A stretch of 64,000 nucleotides of DNA, from positions 682,001 to 746,000 of the forward strand of contig JAXMCV010000001.1 of assembly GCA_046349215.1 (NCBI GenBank). Reading direction: 5' to 3'. The notes under the pieces are model-generated. The model saw nothing but the letters and a program-made list of their open reading frames with translations, did not search any database and was not told the origin of the DNA. Origin of the DNA: JAJXWB01 sp046349215. Lineage in GTDB: Bacteria; Pseudomonadota; Alphaproteobacteria; Rhizobiales; Beijerinckiaceae. This document shows, in pieces, positions 1 through 9,552 of this stretch (within the stretch, counting starts at the first letter, position 1; every line of letters begins with the position of its first letter). The position numbers were made by a program, and so were the translations under genes.

Positions 1-1
1 C

Positions 2-193
2 AACCGCGTTCTGTCGCGCGACCAGTTGCTGCAACTCACGCACGGTCCCGTCGACGGTCCGGCCGAACGCAGCATCGACACGCTGATCAGCCGCCTGCGC
101 CAGAAGATCGAACTCGATCCCAAGAGCCCGCGCCTTATCCAGACCGTGCGCTCCGAAGGCTACATGTTCGCCACGCAGGTCGCGCGAAGATGA
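2..193 (+). CDS. OmpR-family response regulator, C-terminal fragment
   Basis: Open from the window edge; only the last 63 residues are visible. They form the end of a winged-helix Trans_reg_C DNA-binding domain: an ERSIDTLISRLRQKIE recognition-helix region, then RLIQTVRSEGYMF, which is the hallmark C-terminal hairpin of OmpR/PhoB regulators. The receiver domain lies outside the window. The TGA stop overlaps the ATG of the following sensor kinase (ATGA at 190-193), so the two are co-translated and very probably form a cognate pair. The signal sensed is not evident. Confidence 0.93.
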   Translation, partial: NRVLSRDQLLQLTHGPVDGPAERSIDTLISRLRQKIELDPKSPRLIQTVRSEGYMFATQVARR

Positions 194-1551
194 AGCGATT
201 GCTCCGCTCGCTCTGGCCCGACCGGCTGGCGGCGCAGATCGTTGTCCTTATGTTCGCGGCGATCGTCTTTTTCCAGATCGTCGTCACCACGACCTATCTG
301 TTCAGCGACCCGGCCTGGCGCCTGCAGATCATCCAGCCCTCCGAACTCATCGCCAGTTCGATCATGGCGCTCGACGTCGCCGACGCCGACGAACGCGAGA
401 TGCTGATCGAATCCTTTGCGAAAAATTCGCCCTGGCTGAAATTCTCCATCGAACCCGAGCCGCCGGCCAACGCGGGCGTCGTCGACGACGGACCGATGGC
501 GCAGGTCACGGAGCGCCTCTGGCCGCATGCGGTATTGCTGGCCGCGCCAGGTCAGCGCGGCGCGGCGCCCGATGTCTTCTCCATCGCCCTGCATAAAGGT
601 GGTTATGCGGTTGTGACGGTGCTGGAGCCGCGTCGCTCGACTTCGGAGGTTCCATCCATCAACCAGCGAAGCTGGCTGTCGGCGCCCGCGTATATCTGGG
701 AGCGCTCGATGGCGCTGTTTCTGATCTGCGTCGGCGTTCTGACGATCTGGCTCTCCGGCACGGTGGTCAGGCCGCTTGTCGAACTGGCGCGACGCGCCGA
801 GAAATTCCCGGATGAGAAGGCGGCGCCCGGACCGATGGAAGAACAGGGCCCGCGCGAGGTCCGCGACCTGACGCGCACGCTCAACCGCATGCAGAGCCGC
901 ATCCAGTCCATGATTCGCTCACGCAGCAGCGCGCTCGCCGCCATCAGCCACGACCTGCGGACGATCATCACGCGCATGCGGCTGCGAACCGAATTCATCG
1001 CCGACGAAAACCTGAAGGCGAAGATGCTGCACGACGTGGAACTGATGGATTCCATGCTGCACAAGAACCTGCTCTACCTGAAGGGGGAGCAGGAGAGCGC
1101 CGAGCGCAGCCTCATCGACCTCGACAGCGTGCTGCAGACCATCGCCGACAATTACGCCGACCTCGGGCACACGGTGATCTACACGGGCGGCGGGCGCCAG
1201 ACTGTCTATGGTTCGCTCATCGAACTGCAGCGGCTCTTTTCCAACCTCGTCGAAAACGCCGTGAAGCACGGGACGCAGACGACCATTCGCGCCAGATCGG
1301 CGATGGGCGGCTTCATCCAGGTGGAAATCGCCGACAACGGCCCGGGCATTCCCGAAGACCAGCGCGAACGCGTGCTGGAACCCTTCGTGCGCGGCGAGCC
1401 GGCTCGAACCGTCGGCGACAAGAGCGGATTCGGTCTCGGCCTGTCGATCGTACAATCGCTCGCCGAAAAGGCCGGCGGCCGCATCGAACTGATCCAGGGC
1501 AAGCCCCGCGGGCTCGTCGCGCGCGTCGCGCTGCCGGCCGCCTTCCCCTGA
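190..1551 (+). CDS. EnvZ-like sensor histidine kinase
   Basis: 453-residue inner-membrane kinase, partner of the regulator ending at 193. Layout: TM1 about residues 13-37, a periplasmic segment of about 135 residues, TM2 about 174-194, a HAMP linker, HisKA with phospho-acceptor His near residue 254 (ISHDLRT), then HATPase_c with an N-box (LVENAVKHG, about 352-360), a G1 box (DNGPGIP) and a G2 box (GFGLGLSIV). This is the usual length for EnvZ-type kinases. One oddity is the H-box HDLRTIITRMR, which has Ile where the family nearly always has Pro (HDLRTPLTRLR). The protein otherwise looks catalytically complete. Confidence 0.93.
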   Translation: MKRLLRSLWPDRLAAQIVVLMFAAIVFFQIVVTTTYLFSDPAWRLQIIQPSELIASSIMALDVADADEREMLIESFAKNSPWLKFSIEPEPPANAGVVDDGPMAQVTERLWPHAVLLAAPGQRGAAPDVFSIALHKGGYAVVTVLEPRRSTSEVPSINQRSWLSAPAYIWERSMALFLICVGVLTIWLSGTVVRPLVELARRAEKFPDEKAAPGPMEEQGPREVRDLTRTLNRMQSRIQSMIRSRSSALAAISHDLRTIITRMRLRTEFIADENLKAKMLHDVELMDSMLHKNLLYLKGEQESAERSLIDLDSVLQTIADNYADLGHTVIYTGGGRQTVYGSLIELQRLFSNLVENAVKHGTQTTIRARSAMGGFIQVEIADNGPGIPEDQRERVLEPFVRGEPARTVGDKSGFGLGLSIVQSLAEKAGGRIELIQGKPRGLVARVALPAAFP

Positions 1552-1637
1552 ATCCTGCGTCGCGTGCGGCGACGCACGGCGGGCCGCGACGCTGCGGCTA
1601 TGCTGACGGTCGAGATTTCCTGCCTCACGAGTCGACC

Positions 1638-3266
1638 ATGTCAGCGCGCGCCCTTCTGACCCTCACCGGCTTCCTTCTGCTTTGCGGCGGCGCGCAGGCC
1701 GAATGCCAGTACAAGCCGTTCCAGTTCTTTCCCGAGCAGAACGATCGCGTGACCGTGCCGGCGACCGTCGATCCCGGCGCCTTCTGCCGGCACAAGTTCA
1801 TGGAGGGCGGCGGCTACAGGTTCACGCAGGTCGCGCCGGAGATCCAGCCGCGGCACGGCGCGCTCGGCAGGGACCAGGACGGCTCGTTCATCTACGTCGC
1901 GCAGCCCGGCTATGCCGGCGAGGATACGTACGGCTTCAAGGTCTGCGCCACCAAGGGCGGACAGAAAGGCTGTTCGCGCATCAATTTCACGGTCAGCGTC
2001 ACGGCCAAGGCGGCGGCGCAGACGCCGACCGGGTGCGCCGTCGGCGCGCCGGATGTCCTCGCGGCCTGCGCGGCCATCGTCGCCGACAAGGAAAAGAGCG
2101 CATCGGACCGCGCACACGCCTGGCGCGTGCAGGGCGTGACCGAGTTTCGCGCGCGCAATCTCGACAAGGCGCTGTCCGCCTTCACGTCGGCCATCGAGCT
2201 TTCGCCCGACGACGGCGAGTCTTACAACAATCGCGGCCTCGTCCATCAGTTCCGGAAGGAATTCGACGCCGCGCTCGCCGACTACGACAAGGCGGTCGCC
2301 ATTGCGCCGGCCATGACCGCGGCCCTCGTCAACCGCTCGAACGCCCATCGACTGAAAGGCGACGTGTCCGCCGCGACGATCGACGCCGAGCGCGCCGTGG
2401 CGCAGGGCCAGAACTTCATGCCCGCGTGGAAGGCCCGCGGCCAGGCGCGCGCCGCGCAGGGCCGCTTTGCCGACGCCGTCGCCGATTATTCGAAGGCGCT
2501 CGACATGGCGCCCGCCGACGAGGACACGCGCCTCCTTCGCGCCAGCGCCTATCATCGCGCCGGCGACGACGACAAGGCGCTCGCCGATTATGCGACGATC
2601 GTGCGCGACGCGCCGCAGCATGCGACCGCCTATGGCGAACGGGCCTGGGTCTATCTCAATCGCGGCGAATACGGACTCGCCGCCGACAACCTGGATTCGG
2701 CGCTGAAGATCGATCCGAAAAATCCCTCGCTGGTCAACATGCGCGGCGTCGCCTTGATGCAGACCGCGAAGTTCGACGCGGCCATTAAGGATTTCACCGA
2801 TGCGATGGGCGCGTCGGCCGAGGCCGGCGTCTACGGCAATCGCGGCATGGCCTATTTCGCCAAGGGCGATTTCGTCGCGGCGGCCGACGATTTCCAGAAG
2901 CTCGCCGCCGCCGGACTGCAGCCCGACTATGCGCCGCTCTGGGTGTGGATGGCGAAGAACCGCGCCGGCGAAACGACGCCGCCGCCCGCCGCGCCCGCGG
3001 ACGCCAGCGCATGGCCGGCGCCGGTCTATGCCTATCTGGATGGCAAGATCAATCGCGTCGAATTGTTCGCCGCCGCCATCAAGGGCGACGAGAAGACGCA
3101 GGGCCTGCGGATCTGCGACGCGAGCTTCTATGCCGGCGAGAAGATGCTGATCGACAGGAAGCCGATCGAGGCCGAACTGATGCTCTCGCAGGCCGGCGTC
3201 ACCTGCAGGGGCTCGATGCTCGAGCGCGTCGGGGGGCTCGGCGAATACAGGCGCCTGAAGAAATAG
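1638..3266 (+). CDS. Exported tetratricopeptide-repeat protein
   Basis: 542 residues. A Sec signal peptide is clear (MSARALLTLTGFLLLCGGAQA, cleavage about residue 21). About 100 residues follow that look like a bacterial Ig/cadherin-like strand domain (GAFCRHKF ... GEDTYGFKVC), with several Cys that may form disulphides in the periplasm. From about residue 150 to 440 there are at least six TPR units with the A-x3-Y motif (ALADYDKAVAIAP, AVADYSKALDMAP, ALADYATIVRDAP). The tail is Pro/Ala-rich and then Cys-containing. TPRs imply a protein-protein scaffold in the envelope; no enzyme domain is visible. It lies 86 bp after the kinase and could be a downstream target or an independent unit. Confidence 0.85.
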   Translation: MSARALLTLTGFLLLCGGAQAECQYKPFQFFPEQNDRVTVPATVDPGAFCRHKFMEGGGYRFTQVAPEIQPRHGALGRDQDGSFIYVAQPGYAGEDTYGFKVCATKGGQKGCSRINFTVSVTAKAAAQTPTGCAVGAPDVLAACAAIVADKEKSASDRAHAWRVQGVTEFRARNLDKALSAFTSAIELSPDDGESYNNRGLVHQFRKEFDAALADYDKAVAIAPAMTAALVNRSNAHRLKGDVSAATIDAERAVAQGQNFMPAWKARGQARAAQGRFADAVADYSKALDMAPADEDTRLLRASAYHRAGDDDKALADYATIVRDAPQHATAYGERAWVYLNRGEYGLAADNLDSALKIDPKNPSLVNMRGVALMQTAKFDAAIKDFTDAMGASAEAGVYGNRGMAYFAKGDFVAAADDFQKLAAAGLQPDYAPLWVWMAKNRAGETTPPPAAPADASAWPAPVYAYLDGKINRVELFAAAIKGDEKTQGLRICDASFYAGEKMLIDRKPIEAELMLSQAGVTCRGSMLERVGGLGEYRRLKK

Positions 3267-3313
3267 CCGCCGGCCGATTTGGCAGACCGCGCCCGCCGTG
3301 CCAAACGAAGGGC

Positions 3314-4114
3314 ATGACTTCCAAATTCTTCCACCTGCGCGGCTCGCACAATCCCCATCGCTGGAACCTGCCGCTCGACGCCTCGATCTGCGTCGGCCCG
3401 CCCGACGCCATGTTCATGTACGGCGGCGTCGGGCTTGCCGCCGCCATCGAGGCGCTGGAGCGGACCTGCGAACGGCCGGTCGTCTGGGCGACGGCCCAAT
3501 ATCTCTCCTTCGCGCGCCCGCCCTCCGTGCTCGATCTCGACGTGCGCGTCTATTACAAGGGCCGCCACACGACGCAGGCGCGCATCTCGGGCCATGTCGG
3601 CGAAGCCGAGATCATCACGATCAACGCCGCGCTCGGCGCGCGCCCCGGCGGCGTCTCGCATCAATGGGCCGACATGCCGAACGTCCCGCGTCCCGAAGAT
3701 TGCGAGCGCGTGCAACTCTGGCCCGACCACGGCGACAATTTCAACCGGCGCGTTGAATTGCGGATGCCAAAGGGGGCGCTGCGCCGCGACGGAACGCCGT
3801 CGAAGGACGGACGCATGGCGCTCTGGGCGCGCACTGTCGAGGAGTACGAGATCACGCCCAGCATGCTGGCGATCTTCGCCGACTATGTGCCGAGCGCCAT
3901 CGGCCCGGCGCTCGGCCAGGACAATGCCGGCTCGTCGAGCCTCGACAACACATTGCGCATCCGCCACGTCGTGCCGACGCGCTGGGTGTTCTGCGACATC
4001 ACGGTCACCGGCCTGCACGCGGGCTTCGCGCATGGCGACATGCGGCTGTTTGCCGAGACCGGCGAACTGATGGCGACGGCGAGCCAGTCGATGGTGGTGC
4101 GGAGTCGGGACTAG
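3314..4114 (+). CDS. Acyl-CoA thioesterase-like (double hotdog) protein
   Basis: 266 residues from the ATG at 3314. The frame is open upstream inside the TPR gene, but the family-like sequence begins here. The layout fits the TesB-type double-hotdog thioesterases: an N-terminal hotdog with FMYGGVGLAAAIEALE and the strand AQYLSFARPPSVLDLDVRVYYKGRHTTQARI, and a second hotdog that includes the segment near the C-terminus with WVFCDITVTGLHAGFAHGDM and LFAETGELMATASQS. The last motif (TGELMATASQ) is typical of TesB-like enzymes. The expected reaction is hydrolysis of an acyl-CoA thioester; chain length cannot be read. It could equally be a non-catalytic hotdog protein. Confidence 0.75.
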   Translation: MTSKFFHLRGSHNPHRWNLPLDASICVGPPDAMFMYGGVGLAAAIEALERTCERPVVWATAQYLSFARPPSVLDLDVRVYYKGRHTTQARISGHVGEAEIITINAALGARPGGVSHQWADMPNVPRPEDCERVQLWPDHGDNFNRRVELRMPKGALRRDGTPSKDGRMALWARTVEEYEITPSMLAIFADYVPSAIGPALGQDNAGSSSLDNTLRIRHVVPTRWVFCDITVTGLHAGFAHGDMRLFAETGELMATASQSMVVRSRD

Positions 4115-4140
4115 AGATCCTTGCGCAGGGATGGCGCGCT

Positions 4141-5562
4141 CTATGCGCAAACACCCGGCCTAAGATCCTTCCACGGCCGTTCGGCTTCCAATTGCGCGGC
4201 GAGCCGGAACAAGGTCGCCTCGTCGCCGAACTTGCCCGCGAACATCATGCCGAGCGGCAGGCCAGCCTTGTTCCAGGCGAGCGGGACCGACATGGCGGGC
4301 TGGCCGGACATGTTGAACATGGCGGTGCCCGGCATGTAGGCGGCGAGCACGTCGGGCACGTTCTTCAGATCGCCCATCGTGTCGATTGTGCCGAGCTTGA
4401 GCGGCGGCTGGCAGAGCGTCGGCGACAGGAAGACGTCGATGTCTTCGAAGAATTCGTAGAGTGCGCGCGAAATCTGGAAGGCGGCGAGTTGCGCCTCGAC
4501 ATAGTCCACCGCGCTTGCCTGTTTCGCACGCGCCGCGGACGCCAGCGTCAGGCGCTCGAAATCCTGGTCGGTCATCGTGCGGCCGAAAACGGCTTCGGCC
4601 AGCTTCACCGTCAGCGCCGTATTGGCGCCGGTAATTTTCGCCATCACGTCGCTCGTGCTGGCGGGCAGTTTCGGCGCGCGCTCCTCGACATGGTGGCCGA
4701 GCTTTTCCAGCATTTTCGCCACGTCGCGCACGGCGGCGGCGATCTCCGGATCGATCGCCGCGCCGGACGGCGCCTTGTCGGTGAAGACGATGCGCAGCTT
4801 GCCGGGCGCGCGCGAAACCTCCTCCAGATAGGGACGCGCGCGCGGCGGCGCGTGATAGGGGCTGACGAGTTCCGGCCCCTGGATCGCGTCCAGCATGGCG
4901 GCGTTGTCGCGCACGCTGATCGAGACGACATTGCCGATGGAAAAGCCGGCCCAGCCTTCGCCGCGGTCGGGTCCGGTCGGCGTGCGGCCGCGCGTCGGCT
5001 TGAGGCCGAAGACGCCGCAGGCGGACGCCGGAATGCGGATCGAGCCGCCGCCGTCGGTTGCGTGCGCGGCCGGCAGGATGCGCGCGGCCACCGCCGCCGC
5101 CGCGCCGCCGGACGAACCGCCGGAGGAATGACCGGTGTTCCACGGATTGCGCGTCGGCCCGAACAGCCGCGTTTCCGTCGTCGGCATCAGGCCGAACTCC
5201 GGCGAGGCCGACTTGCCGAAGATGACGAGACCAGCGTCCACGAACCGGCGGCTGACCGTGTGATCGTGATCGGCCACATAATCCTTGTAGATCGACGCGC
5301 CGAAGGTGGTGCGCGTGCCGGCGAGCAGGTTGAGGTCCTTCAGCAGGAAAGGCACGCCGCGGAACGGACCGTCGGGCAGGCCCCTGGCGATCGCCTGTCG
5401 CGCGTAATCGTAATGGCGCACGACGACCGCATTGATCTGGCCATCGACCTTTTCCGTGCGCGCGATCGCCTCGTCGAGCAGTTCGGCGGGCGACACTTGT
5501 TTGCGGCGCACAAGATCGGCGAGGCCGAGCGCGTCGAACGCGCCATATTCCTTCAGGGCCAT
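4141..5562 (-). CDS. Amidase (amidase-signature family)
   Basis: 473 residues from the ATG at 5562, preceded by GGGAGGAACGA; the frame stays open further upstream but without a better site. The Ser-cisSer-Lys triad of the amidase-signature family is visible: Lys in FLLKDLN, the Gly/Ser-rich stretch GHSSGGSSGGAAAAVAA and DGGGSIRIPAS, followed by GVFGLKPTRGR. It hydrolyses an amide, possibly of an aryl or aliphatic carboxamide. There is no GatB or GatC partner nearby, so it is not GatA of the tRNA amidotransferase. Convergent with the thioesterase-like gene. Confidence 0.9.
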   Translation of the reverse strand: MALKEYGAFDALGLADLVRRKQVSPAELLDEAIARTEKVDGQINAVVVRHYDYARQAIARGLPDGPFRGVPFLLKDLNLLAGTRTTFGASIYKDYVADHDHTVSRRFVDAGLVIFGKSASPEFGLMPTTETRLFGPTRNPWNTGHSSGGSSGGAAAAVAARILPAAHATDGGGSIRIPASACGVFGLKPTRGRTPTGPDRGEGWAGFSIGNVVSISVRDNAAMLDAIQGPELVSPYHAPPRARPYLEEVSRAPGKLRIVFTDKAPSGAAIDPEIAAAVRDVAKMLEKLGHHVEERAPKLPASTSDVMAKITGANTALTVKLAEAVFGRTMTDQDFERLTLASAARAKQASAVDYVEAQLAAFQISRALYEFFEDIDVFLSPTLCQPPLKLGTIDTMGDLKNVPDVLAAYMPGTAMFNMSGQPAMSVPLAWNKAGLPLGMMFAGKFGDEATLFRLAAQLEAERPWKDLRPGVCA

Positions 5563-5696
5563 TCGTTCCTCCCGTTTCGGGACAGTGTAACGCGCCAAAG
5601 CCGTGTGAACAGCCGCCGCGTTCAAGGTGGGCCTATCGCTTTTCCGCATTATTTAGCTAAACTTGGCGCTGACGCCCCTCCCCCCAACGGGCAAGT

Positions 5697-8075
5697 GTGT
5701 TTCTGCGTAAACAGGGGTTTCGACTGCACTCGCCTTACCATCCGGACCGAAAGGCCGAATCGACGGTCAGCTTCGCCCGCGATCTTCCGAGCCTGGCCGC
5801 CGGCATAGAAAAGCTGGGGCTTGTCTCCCTGCGCTGGCCGAAGATCGTCGGATTGCTGGCGATCGTCTTCGCCGCGCTGGCGGCGCTCGGCGTGCAGCGC
5901 CTGAAGGTCGACGATTCCCTCTCGCAATTGTTCCGCTCGGAGACGCCGGCCTTCCGGCAATACGAGGATGTGACGAAGCGTTTCCCATCCAGCGAGTTCG
6001 ACGTGCTGGTGGTCGTCGAAGGCGCGAAGCTTCTCGAACGCGCGTCGCTGGAGAAATTGCGGGACCTCGTCACCGACCTGCAGCTCGTGCAGGGCGCGCG
6101 CGGCGTCGTGTCCATCTATTCGGCGCGACAGCCGGGCGAAAACGGCGGCCTGCCGCCGCCGCTGTTCCCGGAGCCCCTGCCCGAAGGCGCCGACTTCGAC
6201 CAGCTTGTCCAGCGGGTGAAGGCGAACGAGATCATCAAGGGCAAGCTGCTGTCGCTCGACGGGCAGCTGACGCTGGTCGTTCTGTCGCTCGAACCCGACG
6301 CGACGGCGCAGGACAGGCTCGGCGGCGTGATCGCCGAAATCCGCAAGACGATGGCCGAGGATCTGGCTGGCGTCGACCTGAAGGCCGAACTGTCCGGCGT
6401 TCCGGTCATGCAGCTCGAGATCCGCAACGCGGTCGAGCGCGACCGCATCATGTACAACGCCTTCGGCTTCCTCGCGGGCTGCCTGATCGCCATCCTGTTC
6501 TTCCGGCGCGTGTCGTTCATGATCATCGCCGCGCTGCCGCCGCTGGCGGCGATCCTGTTCGCGCTCGGCGCGCTCGGCTGGCTGGATTTCCGGCTCAACA
6601 TCTTCCTGAATGTGATGACGCCGCTGATCATGGTCATCTCGTTCTCGGATTCGATGCAGCTCACTTTTGCTGCGCGCGACCGGCTGATCGAGGGCAAGAG
6701 CAAATACCAGGCGTTTCGCGAAGCCATCGTGATCGTCGGGCCAGCCTGCGTGCTGACCCACGCGACCGCCGGCATTTCCTTCGGCGCCCTGCTGTTTTCC
6801 GATTCCGACCTGATCCGCACCTTTGGCGAAGCGGGCCTGATCGCGACCGGCGTCGCGCTCGTGGCGGTGCTGACCCTCGTACCGCTGCTCGGAATAACGC
6901 TCGTGCGGCGCGAAGCCGATTTCGCGCGCGACGCGCGGGAATCCGACATCGGCGTCGATGCGCTGCGCCGCTTCTGCGGCTGGGTCGCCGTGCGCATGAC
7001 GGCGCGCCCGGGCCTCATCACCTGCGCCGGCCTCGCCGTCATGGTGCTTCTCGGCGCGACCTATGGTTCGCTCGAGCCGCGCTATCGTCTCGCCGACCAG
7101 GTGCCGGACAAGCAGCAGGCGGTCGCCGCCGGCGGCCGGCTCGACGCCAAGCTCTCAGGCTCCAATCCGATCGACGTGCTGATCGAGTTCCCGGCCGGCG
7201 CGTCGCTCTATGCGCCCGAGACGCTCGACGTGATAGGCGCCGCTCATGCCGCGATCGAGAGGCAGGCTGGCGTCGGCAACGTCTGGTCGGTGGAGACGCT
7301 GCGCCGCTGGCTCGCCGAAAAGCAGGGCCACGCCGACATCGACACGCTGAAGAAATACGTCGACCTGCTGCCCAAACACCTGCAGCGACGGTTCCTGTCC
7401 GAGAAGCAGGACGCGGCGCTGGTCAGCGGACGCATCCCCGACAGCGATTCCAGCGACCTGCTGCCGGTGGTCAACACGCTCGACGGCAACCTCGACGCGG
7501 TGCGCAAGGCGCATCCCGGCTACAACATCGCCGTCACGGGGCTGGCCGTCATCTCGGCGCGCAACAGCGCCGGGATGATCGAGAAACTGAGCCGTGGCCT
7601 GACGCTCGAATTCGCCTTCGTGGCGCTGTTCATCGGACTGGCCTTCCGGTCGCTGATCGTCGGGCTGGCGACCATCATGCCGGCGATCTTTCCCGTGGTC
7701 GCCTGCGGCGCGCTCCTGAAAGTCACCGGCCAGGGCCTGCAGTTCGCCAGCGTCGTCGCGCTGATCGTGTCGTTCGGGCTGGGACTGAGCGCCACCATCC
7801 ATTTCCTCAACCGCATGCGGCTGGAGCGGGCGCCGGGCGAGGACCCGGCCGTCGCCGTCGAAAAGGCGACCGTGCTCGTCGGACCGGCGATGATCCTGAC
7901 GTCGGTGGTGTTGTCGTTCGGGTTGGCGGTGACGGTGTTGTCGGACTTGCCGTCGCTGCGGCTGTTCGGCTGGCTCAGCGCCTTCTCGATGCTCGCCGCG
8001 CTGGCCGCGGATTTTCTGATCCTGCGGCCGAGCATCGCTTTCCTCGCGCGAAAATCGCGCAAGGAAACGTTGTAG
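5697..8075 (+). CDS. MMPL/RND-family transporter
   Basis: About 792 residues from a GTG at 5697; no strong ribosome site was seen, so the start is uncertain by tens of codons. Two internally homologous halves each have one TM, a large periplasmic porter domain and a five-helix bundle (first bundle about residues 255-400, second about 600-785). The sequence resembles the MMPL and sterol-sensing-domain exporters, including the HpnN hopanoid transporter and related efflux proteins. The first half carries a SFSDSMQLTF region and the second LIVSFGLGLSATIHFLNRM. Proton-driven export of a lipid or hydrophobic molecule is the family expectation. No hopanoid genes are adjacent, so the substrate is open. 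Confidence 0.85.
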   Translation: MFLRKQGFRLHSPYHPDRKAESTVSFARDLPSLAAGIEKLGLVSLRWPKIVGLLAIVFAALAALGVQRLKVDDSLSQLFRSETPAFRQYEDVTKRFPSSEFDVLVVVEGAKLLERASLEKLRDLVTDLQLVQGARGVVSIYSARQPGENGGLPPPLFPEPLPEGADFDQLVQRVKANEIIKGKLLSLDGQLTLVVLSLEPDATAQDRLGGVIAEIRKTMAEDLAGVDLKAELSGVPVMQLEIRNAVERDRIMYNAFGFLAGCLIAILFFRRVSFMIIAALPPLAAILFALGALGWLDFRLNIFLNVMTPLIMVISFSDSMQLTFAARDRLIEGKSKYQAFREAIVIVGPACVLTHATAGISFGALLFSDSDLIRTFGEAGLIATGVALVAVLTLVPLLGITLVRREADFARDARESDIGVDALRRFCGWVAVRMTARPGLITCAGLAVMVLLGATYGSLEPRYRLADQVPDKQQAVAAGGRLDAKLSGSNPIDVLIEFPAGASLYAPETLDVIGAAHAAIERQAGVGNVWSVETLRRWLAEKQGHADIDTLKKYVDLLPKHLQRRFLSEKQDAALVSGRIPDSDSSDLLPVVNTLDGNLDAVRKAHPGYNIAVTGLAVISARNSAGMIEKLSRGLTLEFAFVALFIGLAFRSLIVGLATIMPAIFPVVACGALLKVTGQGLQFASVVALIVSFGLGLSATIHFLNRMRLERAPGEDPAVAVEKATVLVGPAMILTSVVLSFGLAVTVLSDLPSLRLFGWLSAFSMLAALAADFLILRPSIAFLARKSRKETL

Positions 8076-8087
8076 CGTCGAACATCC

Positions 8088-8555
8088 CTAGCGGTTGAGA
8101 ACGATCGACACGCGCGTGATATCGGTGCCTTTCGGCGTGATCGTCACGGTCTGCCTGGAACCGGCGGCATCTACGCTGATGCCGGCCGTGAACCCCGAGC
8201 CGGCGACGCTGGCGCGGAAGCGGCCGTCCGACACGCTGCCCGAAAGCGAACCGTTGGCGTTGCGGGTCGTCTCGCTCCAGGAACCGGACAGGCTGCCGCC
8301 CTCGGCGACAACGTCGCTCATCACCTGGAACTTGTAGCTGTCGCTGGCGCAGGTCAGGTTCTGGCGCAAAGAGACGCCGGTTCCGTCCACCGCGTAGGAG
8401 GCGCGGCAGCGGATGCGTTCCGTGCCGCTGTTCGTGGTGATCGTGCCGCCGCCCGACCAGGACCCCTCGTAACCGGAAAACGGGCCGGCCAAGGCCGCCG
8501 CCGGCGCAAGTATCGCGAGCGCCAAAGCGCCCGCAGCAAGTCTCGTCTTCGTCAC
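8088..8555 (-). CDS. Small exported beta-rich protein of unknown function
   Basis: 155 residues. Signal peptide with an Ala-rich hydrophobic core (cleavage after AALA, about residue 23). The mature part alternates Gly/Ser/Thr strands (GSWSGGGTITTNSGTERIRCRASY, split by short turns) and has two Cys likely to pair (IRCRAS and LTCAS). The repeated pattern SGSWSETTRNANGSLSGSVSDGRFRA suggests a beta-barrel or lipocalin-like sheet. I recognise it only as a type of secreted protein common in Rhizobiales; no function is proposed. Confidence 0.75.
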   Translation of the reverse strand: MTKTRLAAGALALAILAPAAALAGPFSGYEGSWSGGGTITTNSGTERIRCRASYAVDGTGVSLRQNLTCASDSYKFQVMSDVVAEGGSLSGSWSETTRNANGSLSGSVSDGRFRASVAGSGFTAGISVDAAGSRQTVTITPKGTDITRVSIVLNR

Positions 8556-8662
8556 GTTCCTCTCCCCATCGCAGCGCGATCAGCGCCATTTTATAGCGCC
8601 CGATCCCGATAATTCCATTTTCGGGCAATTTGATCGCAATCGCTGTGCTTAAGCGCACGCCC

Positions 8663-9445
8663 TCACTTTTTTCTCGGCCGCCAGACCGGCTGCCCGGTCC
8701 AGGCCGTCAGGCCGCCGTCGACAGCGAGGCAGACGCCGCTGACGTAGGATGCTTCGTCCGAGGCCAGGAAAGCTATCGCGCTGGCGATCTCGTCCGCCTC
8801 GCCCGCGCGGCCGAGCGGAATGCGGTCTCCATATTGCTGCATCACGGTTTCGGACGCCCGCATCCGCTCGGTCATCGGGGTGGCCGTCAGCCCGGGACAG
8901 ATCGCATTGACGCGCACGCCGTCCGGTCCGGCGTCCACCGCCATGCCGCGCGTCATGTTCACGACGGCGCCCTTGGCGGCGTTGTAGGCGACATTGCCGC
9001 CGTCGCCGGCGAGGCCCGAGATCGAGGCGATGTTCACGATATTTCCGCGCACCGCGGCAAGATGCGGCATGGCGGCGCGGCTGGCGAGGAAGACGGAGCC
9101 CAGAGACAGATCGAGGACGTACCGCCAGTCTTCGTCGCCGAGATCCTGCACGCGGCCGCGTCGGCCGCCGCCGACATTGTTCACGAGAACGTCGATGCGG
9201 CCGAAGTTCGCGAAGGCCTTCGCGACGAAGGCCTCGACCTGTTCCTTCTCGCGCATGTCTACCGCGCTGCACAAAAGATTCTCGACCGGCGCTTCGAGTT
9301 GTCGCGCCCGGTTCGCGAGTTCGTCCTCGCGAATATCGCAAAGCGCGAGCCGCGCGCCCTCGCGCGCGAACCGGCGCGCGGCGGCGAGGCCGATGCCAGA
9401 CGCCGCCGCCGTGACGAGCACTGTCTTTCCTTCGAACCGCTTCAT
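8663..9445 (-). CDS. Short-chain dehydrogenase/reductase
   Basis: 260 residues from the ATG at 9445 (ribosome site GGGAGGCGC). Classical SDR: nucleotide-binding motif VTAAASGIG (first Gly replaced by Ala), DI after strand 2, NNVGG, catalytic Ser in NIASISG and Tyr/Lys in YNAAK, then the C-terminal DGGLTAWTG. Expected to be an NAD(P)-dependent oxidation or reduction of a hydroxyl/keto group. It is divergent from an acyl-CoA ligase about 107 bp away, so a shared role in acyl or aromatic acid metabolism is plausible but not shown. Confidence 0.9.
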   Translation of the reverse strand: MKRFEGKTVLVTAAASGIGLAAARRFAREGARLALCDIREDELANRARQLEAPVENLLCSAVDMREKEQVEAFVAKAFANFGRIDVLVNNVGGGRRGRVQDLGDEDWRYVLDLSLGSVFLASRAAMPHLAAVRGNIVNIASISGLAGDGGNVAYNAAKGAVVNMTRGMAVDAGPDGVRVNAICPGLTATPMTERMRASETVMQQYGDRIPLGRAGEADEIASAIAFLASDEASYVSGVCLAVDGGLTAWTGQPVWRPRKK

Positions 9446-9552
9446 GCGCCTCCCGGCGTCGCGCCATTGACGAGCGCGCGAACGCCCTCCTATCGTCCGG
9501 CAAAACAATGTGCCGGGCAAGATTGTCAGACGTTCGGCGCCGGGAGGATGCG

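Noticed and set aside
4192..5808. 538-codon plus-strand frame opposite the amidase gene
   Set aside because: Antisense to a gene with complete catalytic motifs; Arg/Ala/Gly-rich composition without any domain, typical of a shadow frame in high-G+C DNA.
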